Shown: positions 36,389 to 50,109 of the stretch, one piece after another
Position numbering within the stretch: position 1 is the first letter of the stretch
Layout of the letters: the number at the start of each line of letters is the position of its first letter
Assembly: GCA_031216445.1 (NCBI GenBank)
Contig: CM062207.1
Span: 4,675,001-4,739,000, forward strand
Direction: 5' to 3'
Origin: Lateolabrax maculatus
Taxonomy: Eukaryota; Chordata; Actinopteri; Acropomatiformes; Lateolabracidae
Length of the DNA stretch: 64,000 nucleotides
Position numbers and translations under genes: made by a program
The notes under the pieces: generated by a model
The model's database searches: none
Told to the model about the DNA's origin: nothing
Seen by the model: only the letters and a program-made list of their open reading frames with translations

Positions 36389-36719
36389 TAGTAGTGGAAG
36401 AAGTATTCACAGCCTTTACTTAAGAAAAAGTTCAAAAGTGTTATGAGCAAACGTATACTTTAAAGTGCCGAAAGTCTTAATTATGCAGATTGTTATAAAT
36501 ATTAAATTATTTAACATTTTAACAAGTAATCAATATTTTACCGTAGCAGGAGCTATCAGGTCTATAACAAATCAATACATTTCAAAGGCTGATCATGTGT
36601 TTGGCAAATAAAGTCTTAATCTGCAAAGTAATTACAGCTGTCAGTTAAATGTAGTGGAGTAAAATCACAAAGTACTGTAGCATGAAATGGAAATAATCAA
36701 GTAAAGTACAAGTGCTTAG
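36389..36719. repeat. Teleost 'aagtaaaagtactcat' repeat, diverged copy
   Basis: Shows agtggaagaagtattcac at the left and aaatgtagtggagtaaaat then aatcaagtaaagtacaagtg at the right, the expected order for the family. Confidence 0.7.
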
Positions 36720-38559
36720 TCGAATTATTTGGAAGGTCACACATTCAAATGCCAAAGCCTCATATCAAAAAGGGCATTAGGCTACGGCCAATAATCCAAT
36801 AGACTGGCTTATTAAAACATCAATTGACGCCATCAAGTGACGAGAAAAGCATAAGAGGATTTTCTTGTATATCTCGTGGTTTTAATGGAATCACGCACTG
36901 AGCACAATGAAGCACAGAAGGCCAGTTATGTGTGTGTTGGAGGGGAGGGGGACATGTGGGCAACTGAAGGTTGTATTTCAGTTACCGAATCAAGGGGGAG
37001 TTAGTCGAGGAATATGTATTGTTTTAATATTTTTATGTCCCTTGTGACTTTTCAGTGTTTGCATTCAATAGCAGCAGTGGAGTCGCTAATTTTATGGAAA
37101 CATTGAAGTGTTTTTACAAAGAACACCATAAATATATTACTGAGGACTGAAGGCACAGTAGAAGTCATGGGAATATGATGTTATTATAGCATAGTGGAGA
37201 TGAAAAACAAAACAATCATAAAATATAGGCTATAAAGTTATTTTTGAGTGCCCAAATACTACCAGTCTCAATACTGTAGGGATGTTAGAAGACGTACTCA
37301 GTTGTATTATAAAGATATTATAGCAGATGCAATTCCCTAAATCACTATACTACATTGCAGAGGCTACTATTCAAGACTGTACACGGCAAAGACAATTATA
37401 TGGTCATAAAGAAAGTTCCCAAGGAATAATTTCTTTCAAATCCCTTCCAGAAATGTTGTACGGCATATAAAAGATTCTGCTTTGAATAATAATTTGTGTC
37501 TGACTCTTTTATTCGAGTTTTGAGACCTCCAGGCTACGTTGTTAAGCTCTAAGCACTTAACAACTATTCCCTCACATTAAGTACTAATCTTTTGATATAT
37601 CTGATATGGTTTCACTCTTTTCTCCAAAATCCAGAATCAGTGAAGGTGCAAATATTGTCCATGCTGGACACAAGATGTCTGGTGGAGGGGGGACTTTAAT
37701 ATTTTCTTAATGTAATGAATCATCTCAGTGATGCGTTTGGAAATATTTTGGGATGGATAAACACCAAGATCGCTGCTGACATTGAGGCCAAAAGCACCTA
37801 CAGGTGTATAGAAATATTATACGATAGAATTCCATATAAAGAGTCGATTTCAGAGGCTAACACTTAAAACTGTACGCAGAAAAATATTTTCTGTTGTGAA
37901 AACGTCCTGGGACTAAAAGATTGATATGGTTATATTATGTTTGAAGCCCCTGCGAGGACTAAAAAAAAAACGGTTATATCCATAAAAGATCAGAGAAGAT
38001 GGACTTTAAGTACCAATAGCCCACAGGCATATTTAATATCATAGAAGTTTCTATTGATAACTTTAAAGTCACACTGCAGATGTTACCCCTTAAGATCATT
38101 GCAAAATAAATTCTGGGAACGTTGTGAAAAAAAACCTAATGAAAGTCCCCATATGGTTATTTACTACAAATTTGAAGTGTCTGTACTTCAGTACTTCCAA
38201 CTCTTCTACTTCTTTCTACTTCTAATCCACCACATTTCAGAGAGAAATATTGTGAAAAGTGTTGGAAATAAAAATCCATAAAGGAGCCTAACATCAGTAT
38301 AAAGTTACTATTGAGTACCACAAACATTATGCAGTAAATCCCTGTATGATTATGCTATTATACACAGAGCAGAACCTATTCAGATATTTTACGTAAAAAT
38401 GTATGGAGTAGCAGTATAAAGGAGCATAGAATGGAAATGCTATGCTTATACATCAAATATTAGGAATATTCTATATCTATGTATAAAATAATAATCTCCC
38501 CCCAACAGAGAGACAGAGCGACAGACCGGTGCGTGCGACAGACAGCCAAAGCCAAAGTC

Positions 38560-41500
38560 ATGGAGGCGATATGGCTCTATCAGTTCCGGCTGATCGTCAT
38601 CGGGGACTCCACGGTGGGAAAGTCGTGTCTGATCCGGCGGTTCACGGAGGGTCGCTTCGCCCAGGTGTCGGACCCCACCGTCGGCGTGGACTTCTTCTCC
38701 CGGCTGGTGGAGATCGAGCCCGGCAAGAGGATCAAGCTGCAGATCTGGGACACCGCGGGGCAGGAGCGCTTCAGGTGAGAACGGCTGCATGTCTGTGGAG
38801 ACAGTTATATTTACTGTAATAATGACTTTAATATAGAGTCATTTCTGTGTTTGACTCCATGATTACTATAATGTGTCATAGGTGACCACAGTATACCAGC
38901 ACCAATAATATATGGTAATTTATGGTATTTGTTTGCCATGAGAGGAGGTGAAAGGAGTATTCAGATCATTAAGTAAAAGTAGTAGTAATACCACACTGTA
39001 AAAAATACTCAGGTATTCAGGTTTTAAAAAAGCATTTTTAGCAAAACGTACTTAAAGTATCAAAAGTAAAAATTCTCATTATGCAGAATGAGCCCATTCA
39101 GTGTTATATTATTATATTGTAATCTTGGATAAGAGTGAATATAAACTATTTTACATACTGTTGGGTAGTTTAATCTATAAAATATGTATCATATTTAATG
39201 AAATTATCATTTGTTGTGTATGATTAATTAATACAAATAAATGTAGAGGAGTAAAAAGTATAATATCACAGTAAAAATAAGTCAAAAGTACCTCAAAACT
39301 GTACTTGGTTACATTCCACCACTTACTGTAATATTTTGTATTATTTCAGTATAAACATGTAGTGGCAACGTGAGGATGATAAAGATTAAAGCAAACGTGG
39401 GAGTTTTAAGATTCAAAATGCTACTTTGCAACAGTTTCAAATCACAGACTGATGAAAAATGACGGCGAAAAAAACTTCACCACTTCAAAATCTTTGGCTT
39501 TGTCGATCATCTGCTGTCTTTTCTGGCTAAAAACGTCAGCGGCAACAGCAGTTTATGTGGAGGAAGAACTGCGCAGTCAGCACGAGCGGCAAATAAAAGA
39601 GACGCTCAAACTTATTCAGCAGAAAATTCACGGACACACGTCAGAGCATTCACAATACACTGCTGTACAGGATCAGGATCATCTGCAGGGTCACGTCCAC
39701 TTTAGCCCCTAAAACTGAGGAAAACAAGGAAGTTGTGCTTCTCCTCTTTTAAATCTGATTCATTTGGAAACTAAAAGAGTCATGCAGGGTGAAATGGACC
39801 ATGTGGATATTTAACAGGGACTTCCCTCAGTGGAAAGACCTCTGACCTCTTTGTTGGGGGGCAGAAAGTGCACAAATTGAGTTTTTGCATGGAGATCAAT
39901 AAAGAATAAATGGTGTAGTTTATTTATATCTCAGTATTGTTTGTCCCAAATCCAGGGTCTTAATACATTTTTTTAATTTCAAAAAATTGACGATTAGTAC
40001 TTAATGTTTGGGAATACTTGTTAAGTGCTGAGAGCTTAACGACGTAGCCTGGAGGTCTCGAAACTCAAATTACCAGCTGGAACTAATTTGTTTGCCGGCA
40101 CGAAGGAAAGAGCAGTTATTCAAATGAGGTTTGAGGTGATGCGAGCACAGAAAACGACTAGAGGGGTTGTTTCTAATAAGTAAACAGATCCTATGAGCTG
40201 AAATCCACATGATTGGGCCCGAGGTTAGTGACATGTATGAAAGAGGAACTTACTTTAGAGTTTGTTTTTTTTTAAGGTCAATACTGAAGCGATTGAAAAC
40301 ACAGTTGAGAAACACTGTTACTGCAGTATGTCTACTATATAACGTATTATAATGATATACAGATTCTGCACACCCACACAGGTGCTTTCACTTATCCCAG
40401 GTGCTCAGGTCTAAGCTGCACTAGCTGGGTGGTTTAATTTATAACAAAGCATAATATTTTATAAGCTCTTTGTATGTTTTGTGTGCAAAAAATCTCAATT
40501 TGTAAAACTGTCAAGTGAGTGTAGTGTAACTGTGAAGTAAAATGTACAATATTTCTCTATAAAAAGTACAAAAAATGCAATTGAACATCTAAAATGTAAA
40601 TATTCCCCCATCAGGATGCAGAGGGGTTGAATAAAGCCAGTATCACGTATGTCTCATAGCCTGAAATGCATCTTTCACACATGCTTGCACACACACCCAC
40701 TCACACATTCAGCTCTGCGCATCATCTCGACAGACGGGGACGGGTCTCACCTGTCAGCAGGATAACCGTCTCCGTGGCAACCGCGACACGTCCCTCCGAG
40801 ACCGAAGGACAAGTCAGAAACCGTTTACAGACGTCAAGGGGCCATTTTGAAGAGAAAGTCTCAGCATTTCTCACAAATAAATCTGTGATTGGATGGTTTT
40901 TCTCTTATAAACTGTAGGAAGTGGATTTAAGAGTCACTTCATGTAGGGAGAGTTGTACTTTAACTCTGTTTCATTTCTTTTGTAAGAGCTTTGTTAAATG
41001 AGATATAAACCATTTGGAGAAGAGTGGAATCTATGGATGAAATGACAGATATCATCTAGTCTGAAGCTTTTATATTTTTGAAACACTGAAAAATAAACTT
41101 TGCCGTCATAAAGCTTTAATTTCTAACACAAAAAATCACCATCCAAACATTCATTTCTTAAAATGAAGCGTTACTTTCTTGATATTAGCACTGCGATCTG
41201 ATCTTATTTCACTTATTTCTAGATATTTCCTGAAGCAAATGGAACCACGTGGTAAAAAGAAGTGGTATTATAAGCATTATTCTTTCATTTTCAAAGCCAT
41301 TTTATGGCTGAACACAACACTACAGTTTCTCATGTATTTGATATGGGTACTAAAATCTCATATATATATATGAATGGATTAGACAAAATAGAAAACAAAG
41401 GTCTTTTTGAGCCTGAAAGCTTATTTTTTCTGCTCATACTGATCCCAAAGGTCAAGGGCAACACTTCAAATTGATTAAGCATGTCTTCAGTAGCTGATCG

Positions 41501-42641
41501 AGTGCTGAAGACTGGCCTATTGTCATGTTGAGGCAAACAGGAGAGGAGAAAGTGTTTTTTGGAGGTTTAAACCTACTGTATGTGGCGCTGAAACCTTAGA
41601 CGATTAATTGATCATCAGAAAACAAATTTTTCAAGGTAAAAAGAAAATTTTATCGGCATTATCGTCAGAATAATCGATAATGAAAACAGTCATTAGGTGC
41701 AACCTTAAACCTGTGTCCCAACAAACGCACATTTTACTTGTTTTAATAACATTTCATAAGATCTGCAGGGTCCAGCTGTTTTAAGGAATTACTGAGCCTT
41801 TGTAAAACATTAAAAACTGTATATTTGTCAGTTGTTTTTAAAGATTTATGTCTTCAGTAGGAACGAATGGGCTTGGGACTGAGACTCAGACAGGCTCGGA
41901 AAGTGGGAAAGTCTTCAGAGGTGCAGGAACACATTAGTTTTGGTCTTTTTATGGGATTTGTGAACAATAACACAAATATATACTAAAGCCAGCCTTATTC
42001 TTTGTATTTAAATGGCACATACAAAGATTTTAAATGTGTTATAAGCTGTCCCTCATGTGTCTTTATTTTCTTGAATGTGATGTTCATTTAGTGGCAGGTT
42101 TAAAGCCCCCAGACATTATCCTTTGATATCCAAGGTAGCCATTTTGACTCATGTACTGTAGCCATTTTGGGAAAGTATTTAAGATCCACTAGTTCTGACG
42201 TTTTTACATATTTTGGGATTTTTGTGATACAGTAGTGTGCCTCCCCTCTGATTTGAATCCACCTCATCTTCCTTGTCCGTTCTCTCCTCCTACTGACGAC
42301 GCAGATCTCCCCTTAGTCACTGCAGTTTCATCTGTGTGTTCCTTTATATATACTGAATATATATTTATATTTGTGTGTGTGTGTGTGTGTGTGTGAGTGT
42401 CCAAACAAATGAATCACTCTCTGGTTCTGTATATTTGCCACCTACTCCTCCTCTCTCGCTGTATCCTCTCCGTCGGCTAATCCTCCCCTCTTCTTCTTTC
42501 ACGACACGTCTCTCTTTCCGTCTCTACCTCAAGTCTGTAATTTTCCTTCTCGTTATATTTGTGTTGACGTTCTCTCCGTGAGGATATCGTGGGAAGATGG
42601 ACGGCATCATAATTGGTTTGGTTTTGTGTGTGTGTGTGTGT

Positions 42642-42683
<42 letters not shown>

Positions 42684-44760
42684 ACGCAGGGTGTCACATC
42701 TCGTCAAAGTCTAGCAGCACTTCTCCTCCCAGTTGGGCTGCAATTTTCGTTTTGTAAAATCAGCCACCACAATTATAGTTTCCACTCAGGCTCAGCTGAA
42801 ATGAACTTTTCAAGGTTGACATTGATGTTGTTAATTTAGTTTAAATGAGTCAAGATGCTGATGAGATCAATTGAATTAAAATAAAAAAAACACTCAAACT
42901 CTGGCTAGAAAAAAAAGAAAATGAACTGTGTTATTTGAGCGTTTTGTGTTGTATATTAGTTATGTTGCTCTTCAAGAAACATTTTTTAAAATAAAACTTT
43001 TCCCTGTTCTTTCCTCTGGTAAAATATACAATAAATGGACCATTTGTTCCTGCATGAAATCAATCTATTTTGCTGTTTAAATCATCAAAACAAACAAACC
43101 TGGTCACAATAGCTGGAAATTTATCAAGATTATCATTTTTGGCAGCTGTCTACAATATCTTCTCTCCATCTAATCTGTTCCCAACTACTCAGCTTCCCCA
43201 CCTGACACCTCCATCCTTCTTTCACACCTCCTGTCATCGGTTTCTTCCTCTTACTAGCTTCCCTCCCTGGATTTATCATGTCTTATTATCCCTTTCACTG
43301 ATTTCAGTTTATCTCTCGGTCCCTTTGCCTTTCCAAAACCAAAAACCCAAGAGTAAGAAAGATTAATCTGTGTGTTGGTCTCCTGTTAACTTTTTTACTC
43401 TGCGGCCTCTGCAGGTCCATCACCAGGGCTTACTACCGTAACTCCGTGGGCGGGCTCCTCCTGTTCGACATCACAAACCGCCGCTCCTTCCAGAACGTCC
43501 ACGATTGGCTGGAGGAGGCTCGCAGCCACGTCCAGCCGCACAGCATCGTCTTCCTATTGGTGGGCCACAAGTGTGACCTGGAGGCACAGCGCCAGGTGTG
43601 TAGAGCATAAAAGTGAATGGAAACAAATATTCATACGGCTTTGTTGAGTTAAAGGTGTTGCCGGGGATAGTGGCTGTTTCGATTGTTATGTAATATGCAA
43701 TTTAGCAAAGTCTGCAGCATTAAAAATAAACCTTTTGTTCACATTTAGATCAGCACACATTCGGATCAGAGGCGAGTCGTCACTGTTTGTTCAGTTCTCT
43801 TGGGACAGCTGGAAGACAGCAAGCAAAAATATCGCCATTGAATTTTAGACATTGCATGGTGACACTGCAAAAAGCACAGCCGCGTGCCTCCACGCATATA
43901 GCACAATGTTGTAGTCGCAGGATTAAAGTCAAATAAAGCAGGAAATTATGTAAGGTTTCCTGTTTTAGCCGCTTCATTCTGATCTTGATCTGTTCACCTT
44001 CATCACTTAATGCTGAACTAGAAGGCTCATTTACAAGCTCCTTATCACACATGTCAAAATTGTTGATTCTAGCTTTCTTGTATTTCTTGCATTTTGGAAT
44101 GAAAAAAGTCAAATTTTTTGCATTAAAAAATATTAAATTTGCGTTGTGCAGGTTTCCTCTCTACTGCAGCGTCTTACTGCAAAGGACATTGTTCGGGCAA
44201 ATATAGCATGATTTGTTTTAAAGTAGTCTCGCACTCTTACCCGCTCACTTCATTTTATCTCAAATAGCTTACCAACTCATCCAATAAATCAGACCAGCGC
44301 AAACACACAATATATTTGAAAATGCCCTTAGTTGCTGCATTTAGTTCCTGGCGCTCTTTAGTTCTTGAGACTGTTGGCAGCCATCTCCCATTGATCTGGA
44401 TTTAAGACCTCAGAACTCCCACTGTGGTTCTCAGGGAGTATTTTACACCTATTATCTCTCGACTGCCCAGTTCCCACACAGGGAAGCTTAATCACATCTC
44501 ATTTCATCTACTAGGTGACCCGCCAGGAAGCAGAGAAGCTGGCGGGTGCGTACGGGATGCGCTACGTCGAGACGTCGGCCCGTGACGCCATCAACGTGGA
44601 GCACGCCTTCACCGAGCTGACCAGGGACATCTTCGCCCTGGTGCGGTCCGGCGAGATCACGATCCAGGAGGGCTGGGAGGGCGTGAAGAGCGGGTTTGTC
44701 CCCAACGTGGTCCACTCCTCGGAGGAAGTGACCAAGAGTGACCGGCGCTGTCTATGTTGA
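38560..44760 (+). CDS. rab39b: Ras-related protein Rab-39B
   Basis: Complete gene of 213 residues, the same length as human RAB39B, in three exons: 38560-38774, 43415-43595 and 44515-44760, with GT-AG junctions in frame. Motifs: P-loop GDSTVGKS (15-22), switch I to VGVDFFSRL, DTAGQE (64-69), HKCD (123-126) in place of the usual NKxD as in the human protein, ETSA (151-154), and the CxC prenylation end CLC. The tail EGWEGVKSGFVPNVVHSSEE is essentially that of RAB39B. RAB39A has extra residues after switch I that are absent here. Rab39B acts in Golgi/endosome traffic and autophagy, especially in neurons. The start is the family start, with cagtcATGg context. It is transcribed divergently from the Rab32/38-like gene and convergently with vbp1. 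The teleost duplicate (a or b) is not resolved. Confidence 0.97.
38947..39327. repeat. Teleost 'aagtaaaagtactcat' repeat, near full length
   Basis: Begins ggtgaaaggagtattcagat and passes through cattatgcagaatgagccc and actgttgggtagtttaatct. It ends acctcaaaactgtacttgg and ttacattccaccactta. This is the best preserved copy in the window. Confidence 0.8.
40435..40605. repeat. Teleost 'aagtaaaagtactcat' repeat, right half only
   Basis: Phrases such as ataatattttataagctctt and gagtgtagtgtaactgtga followed by aaatgtacaatatttctc match the right half of the family. Confidence 0.5.
41588..41707. repeat. hAT-like repeat, internally deleted
   Basis: Ends gctgaaaccttagacgatta and aataatcgataatgaaaac with cattaggtgcaacctt, about 120 bp, against about 320 bp for fuller copies. 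Confidence 0.65.
42372..42682. repeat. Two GT microsatellites
   Basis: GT at 42372-42395 and a longer one at 42625-42682. Confidence 0.95.
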
Positions 44761-46244
44761 TCTGGCAAGAGTATTGGGACTGAAGGTGAAACGGGGAGGG
44801 ATCCAGGAAGGATCCAGAGCGGCTGACGGACTGAGGTGTCAGCCCTCTGACTGAAACTGTTGGTAACCCTCTATTGTTCTTATTTCAGACTTGATACAGA
44901 AGGGAATGTTTGAGGGATTTCAATGAAAAGGCTGGCGGAAGAAGAACACCTCGAACGTGGGAGGATAGCTGAAGGGTTGTGCCCATTTCTGTATACCTTT
45001 TATTTCTCGGAGAGGAAGGATCACAGATGCTCATTTACTCGTGAGGGCTACCAGGATTCCCTTCGCTTAGTTTTGGTTGGGGATTCTTGCCTGAAAATCC
45101 CTCCCTGAAAGTCTTAGAAAGGCCTTAGAAAGAGGATCCATTTTGGTTCTTCGCCAAAATACGATGAAAAACTCTAGACCTGTTCAGTCTTTCTTTCTCC
45201 CATCATCTCTTCCTTCACCTCTCCTCCCATTACTTCTTAATATTCTCCTCTCCTCCAATATGCAATTACATGATCACATATGAAACGATCACTTTTACGT
45301 TGGTGTCCAACATCCTCCTAGCACATATCATTTGAAAAGAGTTTAGTCAGCACCCGTAGATTCAACCTCCTTCGTTAACAAGGGTTGTGTTTCTCTTGTG
45401 CTGACATTTTGCTCCACATTCCACTATCAGAGCTCAATTGAGGAGTCCTGGAGGTCCTAAATATAACAAGGGAAGACAGATTTCCTTCCTGAAGCTGTGA
45501 TCTTGTTGCCAGAGACCACATTACTTCTCTTCGGAGCAATTTAGGCCTCCAGTGAGCTCGATGACATTGGCGAGATGGTTATATCCACTATTCATTCTGC
45601 TAAATACTGCACTATAACAAAACATTGTCACTCATCCTAATGGACTCCATAAGCAGGAAGAGACAACGTGTACAGCTTAACTGACCGAGGTGGACTAGAT
45701 TAACAAATCCTAACTGTTCGCCTGTAACTGGGAATTTGTTAAGGTGGACCAACGGGGATGTCGAAGCCAGAATGCACCTTAATAGCCAAGTCCACTTTAA
45801 CTGTGGAGCCTCATTTGGGACTTCTGAGGGGTGCTAAACAAGCTGGAGATGATTGATTTATTGAAAGCAAAGCAAACAAAGAGGGACCAGACCACAGATT
45901 CTGCAAAAGAACATGAACACATTATCCACAATGCACGCAGACGGGCGATATAATCATGCTAAGAAAGTCTAATTGGCAGGCATTAAATCAAGCCAACACA
46001 AATACAGGCACGGGGAAACTACAAGGTTCAATTTTGTTCCGAGCAAGTGGTTTATATGCCTTTTTTATGTGTGTGCGCAAGTGTAATATCTCATCAAACC
46101 TTAATTTTCATTTTAATACACTCCAATACAACAGGTTGATGTAACCGGCGTATTTACTTGGGAATTTTCTTCATATCTTGGAAGATGGTTTTAGATTCCG
46201 ACCAGATGCTGAAACGGTGCAAATGTATCTGTCTTGGAGAGACA

Positions 46245-46671
46245 TACACTCAGTTGCCATTTTATTAAGTACACCTAGAGAAAACTAATGCAGTCTAATA
46301 CTACAGTCCTACAATAAATCCTCCCTTTATGAACGTTATAATGTTTAGTTATGTTGAACACTGTTTTGGAGAGCAGTAGATTCAACTTAATGATCATTTT
46401 GGAGGCGTTGTACTAAGAGGTGTTTCTATTATTTACTGTAATAGATATAAATGGGTTGGACATATTAGAAAACACCTCTCAGTATGTTGCTTCATAATTC
46501 AACAGCACCACAAACTACGTCCTCCAAAATGACTATAAATGTTGATTGAACATCTCTAAAATGGATCCAAACAAAAACTGAACATTACGCCCTTCAGGAA
46601 AGTAGGATTTATGGCAGGTGGTTATCATTAATTTCAGTTAGGTGTACCTAATAAACTGGCCACTGGGTGTA
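46245..46671. mobile_element. TA-flanked MITE, full length
   Basis: The ends are inverted: cactcagttgccattttatt then aagtacacct at 46247, and aggtgtacctaataaactgg then ccactgggtg up to 46669. A TA dinucleotide lies directly outside each end, as for Tc1/mariner-like insertions. The 423-bp interior has no coding capacity. These ends are very common in fish genomes. Confidence 0.85.
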
Positions 46672-48179
46672 CGTAATCACTCCTTCCCAGTGTAACTCAC
46701 AAAGCTACTGCTATGGTAAAGAGACGAGGTGACGCCACTGTTTTGCCAACATGCTTAAAGGTTTAAATTTTGGTTTTGTGGGATTTTACCTTTTAGGTAG
46801 GCATTAATGTTTTCACGCTTTCACTTCTGGTGGCAGGCCAGTTACTGACGTTTCTTTGTATAAATCAGAGACAGTGAATCATGAAAAATGGTGTTCTCAA
46901 GAAAAAACATTCAAACTACATATTCTTTTGAGATTAGCACAGGACCAAATATACTCCTCTGTTCTATGTTTCTGTGAGCCACATCAACCCACATATTTGG
47001 CTGTATTTGCCACAGTTCAGTCAATAATTGCCATTTAAACACTGACAAGAAACAGAGAGACTTTTAGAATTGTTAGCAATTAAATGTACCTTAACATATC
47101 TACCTTAAGTACCTGGATGGCTTGGTGTAGATCTATATTTCTGTACACCTTTTTTGCAGAATCCTTATTTAAGCATTTTTTTCTGTTTCATTAACTCTTT
47201 TTAACCATGAATCCTAAATGAATTCCTATACCCATGTCTGTGCTTTGTTTCTTTTTTAAATGAATTAATCCAATGCCTTTCCGCCTACAGTTCATAAGTA
47301 GTTCTCTGTAGATCAGTGAGGAAACTGTAAGTGCTTCATTTTCTCCCTCTGTATGCCTTCTTTAGACATGTCTCCAAAGAGTTCTGCTTGTGTTATCTCA
47401 TTTTTACATGAATGTATCCGTAGGGGGAAAAGGTGAGATATGACATCCAGTTGTCAGACAGAAATGTGTGAATGAGAAACATTTCCAGTCAGAGCGACAA
47501 AGTCTTGACAAAGGTGATCTAAATGTCTGACTGATTGGAAATCATTTAAATGAGAGTCCATTTCCACGGCTGTACACACTGCATTATTCTTTACTGAAAT
47601 GTTGCCGGATAGAAAAGATCGATCTGCAAAAATCCTTCCAGGAATAAAAAAAAAAACATTAAAATTAAAAATAGCCTGAGTTCTCCCTGTTGCCCTTGTG
47701 TTTTACAAATTCAACAGTGAGGGTTAAGTTTTATTCCACAACCGCTTTACAAGACAGTCTGTTTCCCTTTCTCTGTGTCATCACCAGAGCTTGCTACTGA
47801 AACACTTTGTAAGCGTTCCCCAGCGGACGTCAGGGAGCAGACCTTTCAGAAGTGCTGAGGTCTGCGTGGGTGGGTGTGGATGCGGTCTCCTGTGGGTGTG
47901 CAGCTCCTCCTCATGGGCTGCCAAGACTTTTTTTTTTTTTTTTGCACCAGATGTCAGCCAGCTGGTAGGTCTGCTCTGCCGTACAGCACCCAGTTGGATA
48001 TCTCTACGCTCTGTAATATCTCGCTTCCACCCTGAAATATTGTTTTTCCTGCTGAGAGTTAGGTGTGAAGATTGGAGAGCTTCCTCTCACGGTCACAAAA
48101 GAACAAATTGGCGTTTTTACACTTTGGTTTTTGTACGGATTAAATAAATAAGGTATAACGTGTGAACTGGTGACCTCTA

Positions 48180-48345
48180 GAGGTTTTAGTCGCTGGATTT
48201 TGTGACCTGTCTTTATGCTAAGCTAAGCAGCTTCGGGCTGTAGTTTCATTTTCAGTGTCCGGACACAAGTGTGGTATCAATCCTCCCATCTAACTCCCAG
48301 CAAAAAAGTGAATAAGCGTACTTCCCAAAATGTTGAACTATTAAT
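48180..48345. repeat. Teleost 'gctaagctaagc' repeat
   Basis: Contains ctttatgctaagctaagcag, gtgtggtatcaatcctccca, gtgaataagcgtacttccc and aaaatgttgaactattaa in the usual order for a common fish repeat. Confidence 0.8.
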
Positions 48346-49794
48346 TTAAGTATCTCCAATAAAATACAAAGTCTCTAAAATGTCATGTTTGGACTTTTCG
48401 ACTCCCTCCAAACAAATATTTTCCTTCCTCATTCAATTTTTGTTCCCATAAAATACTTTTAGCATTCCCTTTGATTCATGATTCAATGAATTCTTTCACA
48501 AGAACCAGAGCTACTTCACCATGATAGACTAATTTACTGCATTGCAATTTGAACTTGGCTGAAAGCACACTTAACAAAATACAATAATGGCAGAAGAGGC
48601 TCTAATGAATAGAAATGTTTTCTAATTGACACTTTTTACCCTTCAGCTCTTGGTTGCTTACTGTCGCTGTCCACTGAAAACCATGTACCTCCAAGTTTAG
48701 TGACTTTGGATTTTCTTAAGATACATAATAGATAAAATATCCTTTATGGGTTGAGAGAGCTTGCCTACTTCGTAGATTTAATACACCTTTTAAAACCCAC
48801 TGGATTGTCTGAAAAAGTGCTGCCACAAAGCTTAAAATTCAGTTTCTTCATTTGTGAAAAGTTATTTGGGAGAGATATGGTTTTACAGGACAGAACATTT
48901 ATTTTTCTGCATTTTGGTGAAACCTGCTGAAGGCTTTGTTTGCCTCATTTTCCCACCTCGAAGCGATTTGAATGGTCAGCAGAAACATTAAACCCTCACA
49001 AAACTTGTCAAATAGTTTTAAAATGCTGTTTAAAAGAATGTGTCTTTTAATCACATATTAAAATGCAACTCTGTGTTGGTTTCTAGCAAAAAGATGTCAC
49101 CAAGCAACACATCTTTTCTCTCTATTTTGTGCTGAAAAGTTCCAAAAATGTGTAACGTGAACTCGAAACAATGGAAGCTACCATGCTTAAAGATGCTGAC
49201 TCCAGTATAATATAATTAAATAAGCAGCTGGCAATTAAACACCATTAGAGAGGCCTCTTATTTCCTAGAAGCCCAATCAGCTGCTAAAGATCTGGAAGTG
49301 ACTGGTAATGTTTTTGGTTTCACTTTGAGTAAAGCAAATTAGTTTCCTTCCCGACTCCGATGCAGAGTCTTCAGTAAACCGCGTGACATCACTGAACTTG
49401 AAAGAGTTTGTCCCTTTTTTCCACACAACCAGTCGTGTTATTGATCTGATCTTGGTCTAGACAAAGATGTGGAAATTCAGAGTTGCTGACAAAGTCACCC
49501 CGGGACTTGCGAAGGGATGAAGGAAGAAGGGCGCGTTTAAGGGAGGCGCTGGTATGATGGAGAGCAGTTTTATGTTTGACAGCAAAGCAATCTGCTTTTT
49601 GGCTTGTTTCCAGGGAAACGTACAGGGTGATTTACTGGCACTTTGCGCCGTCCTCTGCCAGGATCCTCGGTTTCAAGACTGCTGGACTCACTTCAGCTCT
49701 CAGTAAAGAGGTCGCTATCGACAACACTGCACCCTCACACAGCCTGAAACAAGGGTCCTGCTGTCAGTCGTTGTTACAAGTTTATGTTTGAAGG

Positions 49795-49900
49795 TTAAGT
49801 TTGACATGTTGGGAAATGCACATATTCACTTTCTTGCAGAGAGTCAGATGAAAAGATCCACACCGCCCTCATATCTGTATGAGAGTTCAGCCTCTGGTGT
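49795..49900. repeat. 'gctaagctaagc' repeat, opposite orientation, partial
   Basis: Reads gacatgttgggaaatgcac, attcactttcttgcagagag and cgccctcatatctgtatg, the reverse complement of the right half of the 48180 family. Confidence 0.7.
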
Positions 49901-49955
49901 ATTAATGTGTTAAGCATTAGTTAGTTAGTTAGTCTGAAAGATAACTACCCAGCGA

Positions 49956-50109
49956 TGTTTGAAAAGCCCAGAAGGTTGTTTAACAACACCTACGACATTA
50001 CCTGAACCCTCAAAATCTCTTCTAACCATCTGAAACAAAGACGTCTCATATTTATTAAACCCAGATGGATTCCTGTAATGTCTCCAGGACATTCTGGGCT
50101 TTTCAAACA
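49956..50109. repeat. Perfect 18-bp inverted repeat, 154-bp span
   Basis: tgtttgaaaagcccagaa (49956-49973) and ttctgggcttttcaaaca (50092-50109) are exact reverse complements. Pairing extends four more bases outward (agcg / cgct) after a one-base bulge. It could be a small MITE; no duplicated target site is obvious. Confidence 0.85.

Larger units (their letters stand above)
32627..38559. other. Intergenic interval between the divergent Rab32/38-like and rab39b genes
   Basis: Holds the 5' side of the Rab32/38-like gene (to the left), a CpG-rich block, a minisatellite and two copies of a common repeat, each listed. The 5' UTR of rab39b ends at 38559. No other coding sequence was recognised. GT run at about 33325-33358. 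Confidence 0.6.
38775..43414 (+). other. Intron 1 of rab39b
   Basis: A 4.6-kb intron with two copies of the 'aagtaaaagtactcat' repeat, a hAT-like fragment and GT microsatellites. The 86-codon frame at 39452-39712 has no family resemblance. Intron 2 (43596-44514) holds nothing notable. Confidence 0.85.

Noticed and set aside
39452..39712. 86-codon frame in rab39b intron 1 with a leader-like start
   Set aside because: Single frame with no recognised family and no acceptor or poly(A) signal placed sensibly around it.
340..42682. CA/GT tracts as CRISPR-like or regulatory arrays
   Set aside because: Plain dinucleotide microsatellites without unique spacers.
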